DNA from: Roseburia hominis
GTDB taxonomy: Bacteria > Bacillota > Clostridia > Lachnospirales > Lachnospiraceae
Length of the DNA stretch: 64,000 bases
Reading direction: 5' to 3'
NCBI RefSeq assembly: GCF_021531695.1
Contig: NZ_JADYUI010000008.1
Coordinates: forward strand, 60,380 to 124,379
Shown here: piece after piece, positions 63,904-64,000 of the stretch
Layout of the letters: the number at the start of each line of letters is the position of its first letter
Numbering within the stretch: the first letter of the stretch is position 1
Position numbers and translations under genes: made by a program
Notes under the pieces: generated by a model
What the model was told of the DNA's origin: nothing
The model's input: only the letters and a program-made list of their open reading frames with translations
Database searches by the model: none

Positions 63904-64000
63904 ATGGCAAAAGCAAAACCAATTATCCTTTCAGATGAAGAGCGATTGCGTTTAGAGTCAATTACTAAAGCAAGGACGTTACAGGCACAAATCGTAACCA
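63904..64000 (+). mobile_element. IS630-like insertion sequence, transposase 5' end
   Basis: The start of a coding region runs off the right edge. GGAGG lies 8 nt before the ATG, and the protein begins MAKAKPIILSDEERLRLES followed by ITKARTLQAQIVT, the N-terminal helix-turn-helix pattern of IS630 family transposases. The upstream end of the element is probably near 63825-63850, where homology of the truncated hydrolase stops. IS630 elements insert at TA. Confidence 0.72.

Noticed and set aside
1..64000. CRISPR arrays, cas genes, or a phage-defence island
   Set aside because: No regularly spaced identical repeats and no Cas-like proteins. The AAA/DUF4143 ATPase alone is not evidence of a defence system.

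Overview
The window looks like a chromosomal segment of a motile, spore-forming, low-GC Firmicute of the Lachnospiraceae, most like Roseburia. I infer this from gene content and have not confirmed it by a search. The signs are a spoVT sporulation regulator with a sigma-G type promoter, three chemoreceptors and a CheW, a tRNA gene without encoded CCA, strong AGGAGG ribosome sites, and a beta-mannan locus laid out like the one known from Roseburia intestinalis. Most genes lie on the minus strand.

Layout. 1-2.7 kb: Fe-S biogenesis (iscU end, iscS, Rrf2/IscR-like regulator), interrupted by a 515-bp MITE-like element, then a tRNA-Pro. 3-9.9 kb: a probable operon of YhaO-like nuclease, compact YhaN-like ATPase, class A PBP, a membrane protein and a ROK glucokinase. 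10-15.5 kb: spoVT followed by about 4.9 kb bounded by a perfect 77-bp direct repeat of the spoVT promoter/start. That interval holds a chemoreceptor, a broken lipoprotein/HD chimera and a plasmid-type partition module (frameshifted parM, parR-like, small hydrophobic protein, repeat-rich upstream region), so it looks like a decayed integrated element. 15.5-24.8 kb: AAA/DUF4143 ATPase, thioesterase, metNIQ, bioY, a GntR-controlled ABC-2 exporter, a cell-wall hydrolase and a truncated MFS gene. 24.9-29.6 kb: chemoreceptor, CDF metal transporter, L,D-transpeptidase.

29.7-52.5 kb is the core: an intracellular galactoglucomannan pathway. An ABC importer (binding protein and two permeases; no ATPase here) brings in oligosaccharides. 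CE17-type esterase deacetylates them, GH36 removes galactose, GH113 and GH1 hydrolyse the chain, a 2-epimerase plus two GH130 phosphorylases release mannose-1-phosphate, and a phosphohexomutase and a phosphomannose isomerase feed glycolysis. AraC and LacI regulators sit inside the locus. Unusual points are a chemoreceptor in the operon, GH1 fused in frame to ManA with a Shine-Dalgarno site still present at the junction, and a bipartite promoter architecture shared exactly by GH36 and GH113.

52.6-64 kb: MATE transporter, DUF1266 lipoprotein, heterodimeric ABC exporter, CheW, CPBP protease, an XRE regulator with a long glycine-every-fifth-residue repeat, flavodoxin/TetR pair, and an alpha/beta hydrolase truncated beside the start of an IS630-like transposase. 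Dispersed non-coding repeats occur throughout, including three copies of a ~200-bp element able to fold into several hairpins.
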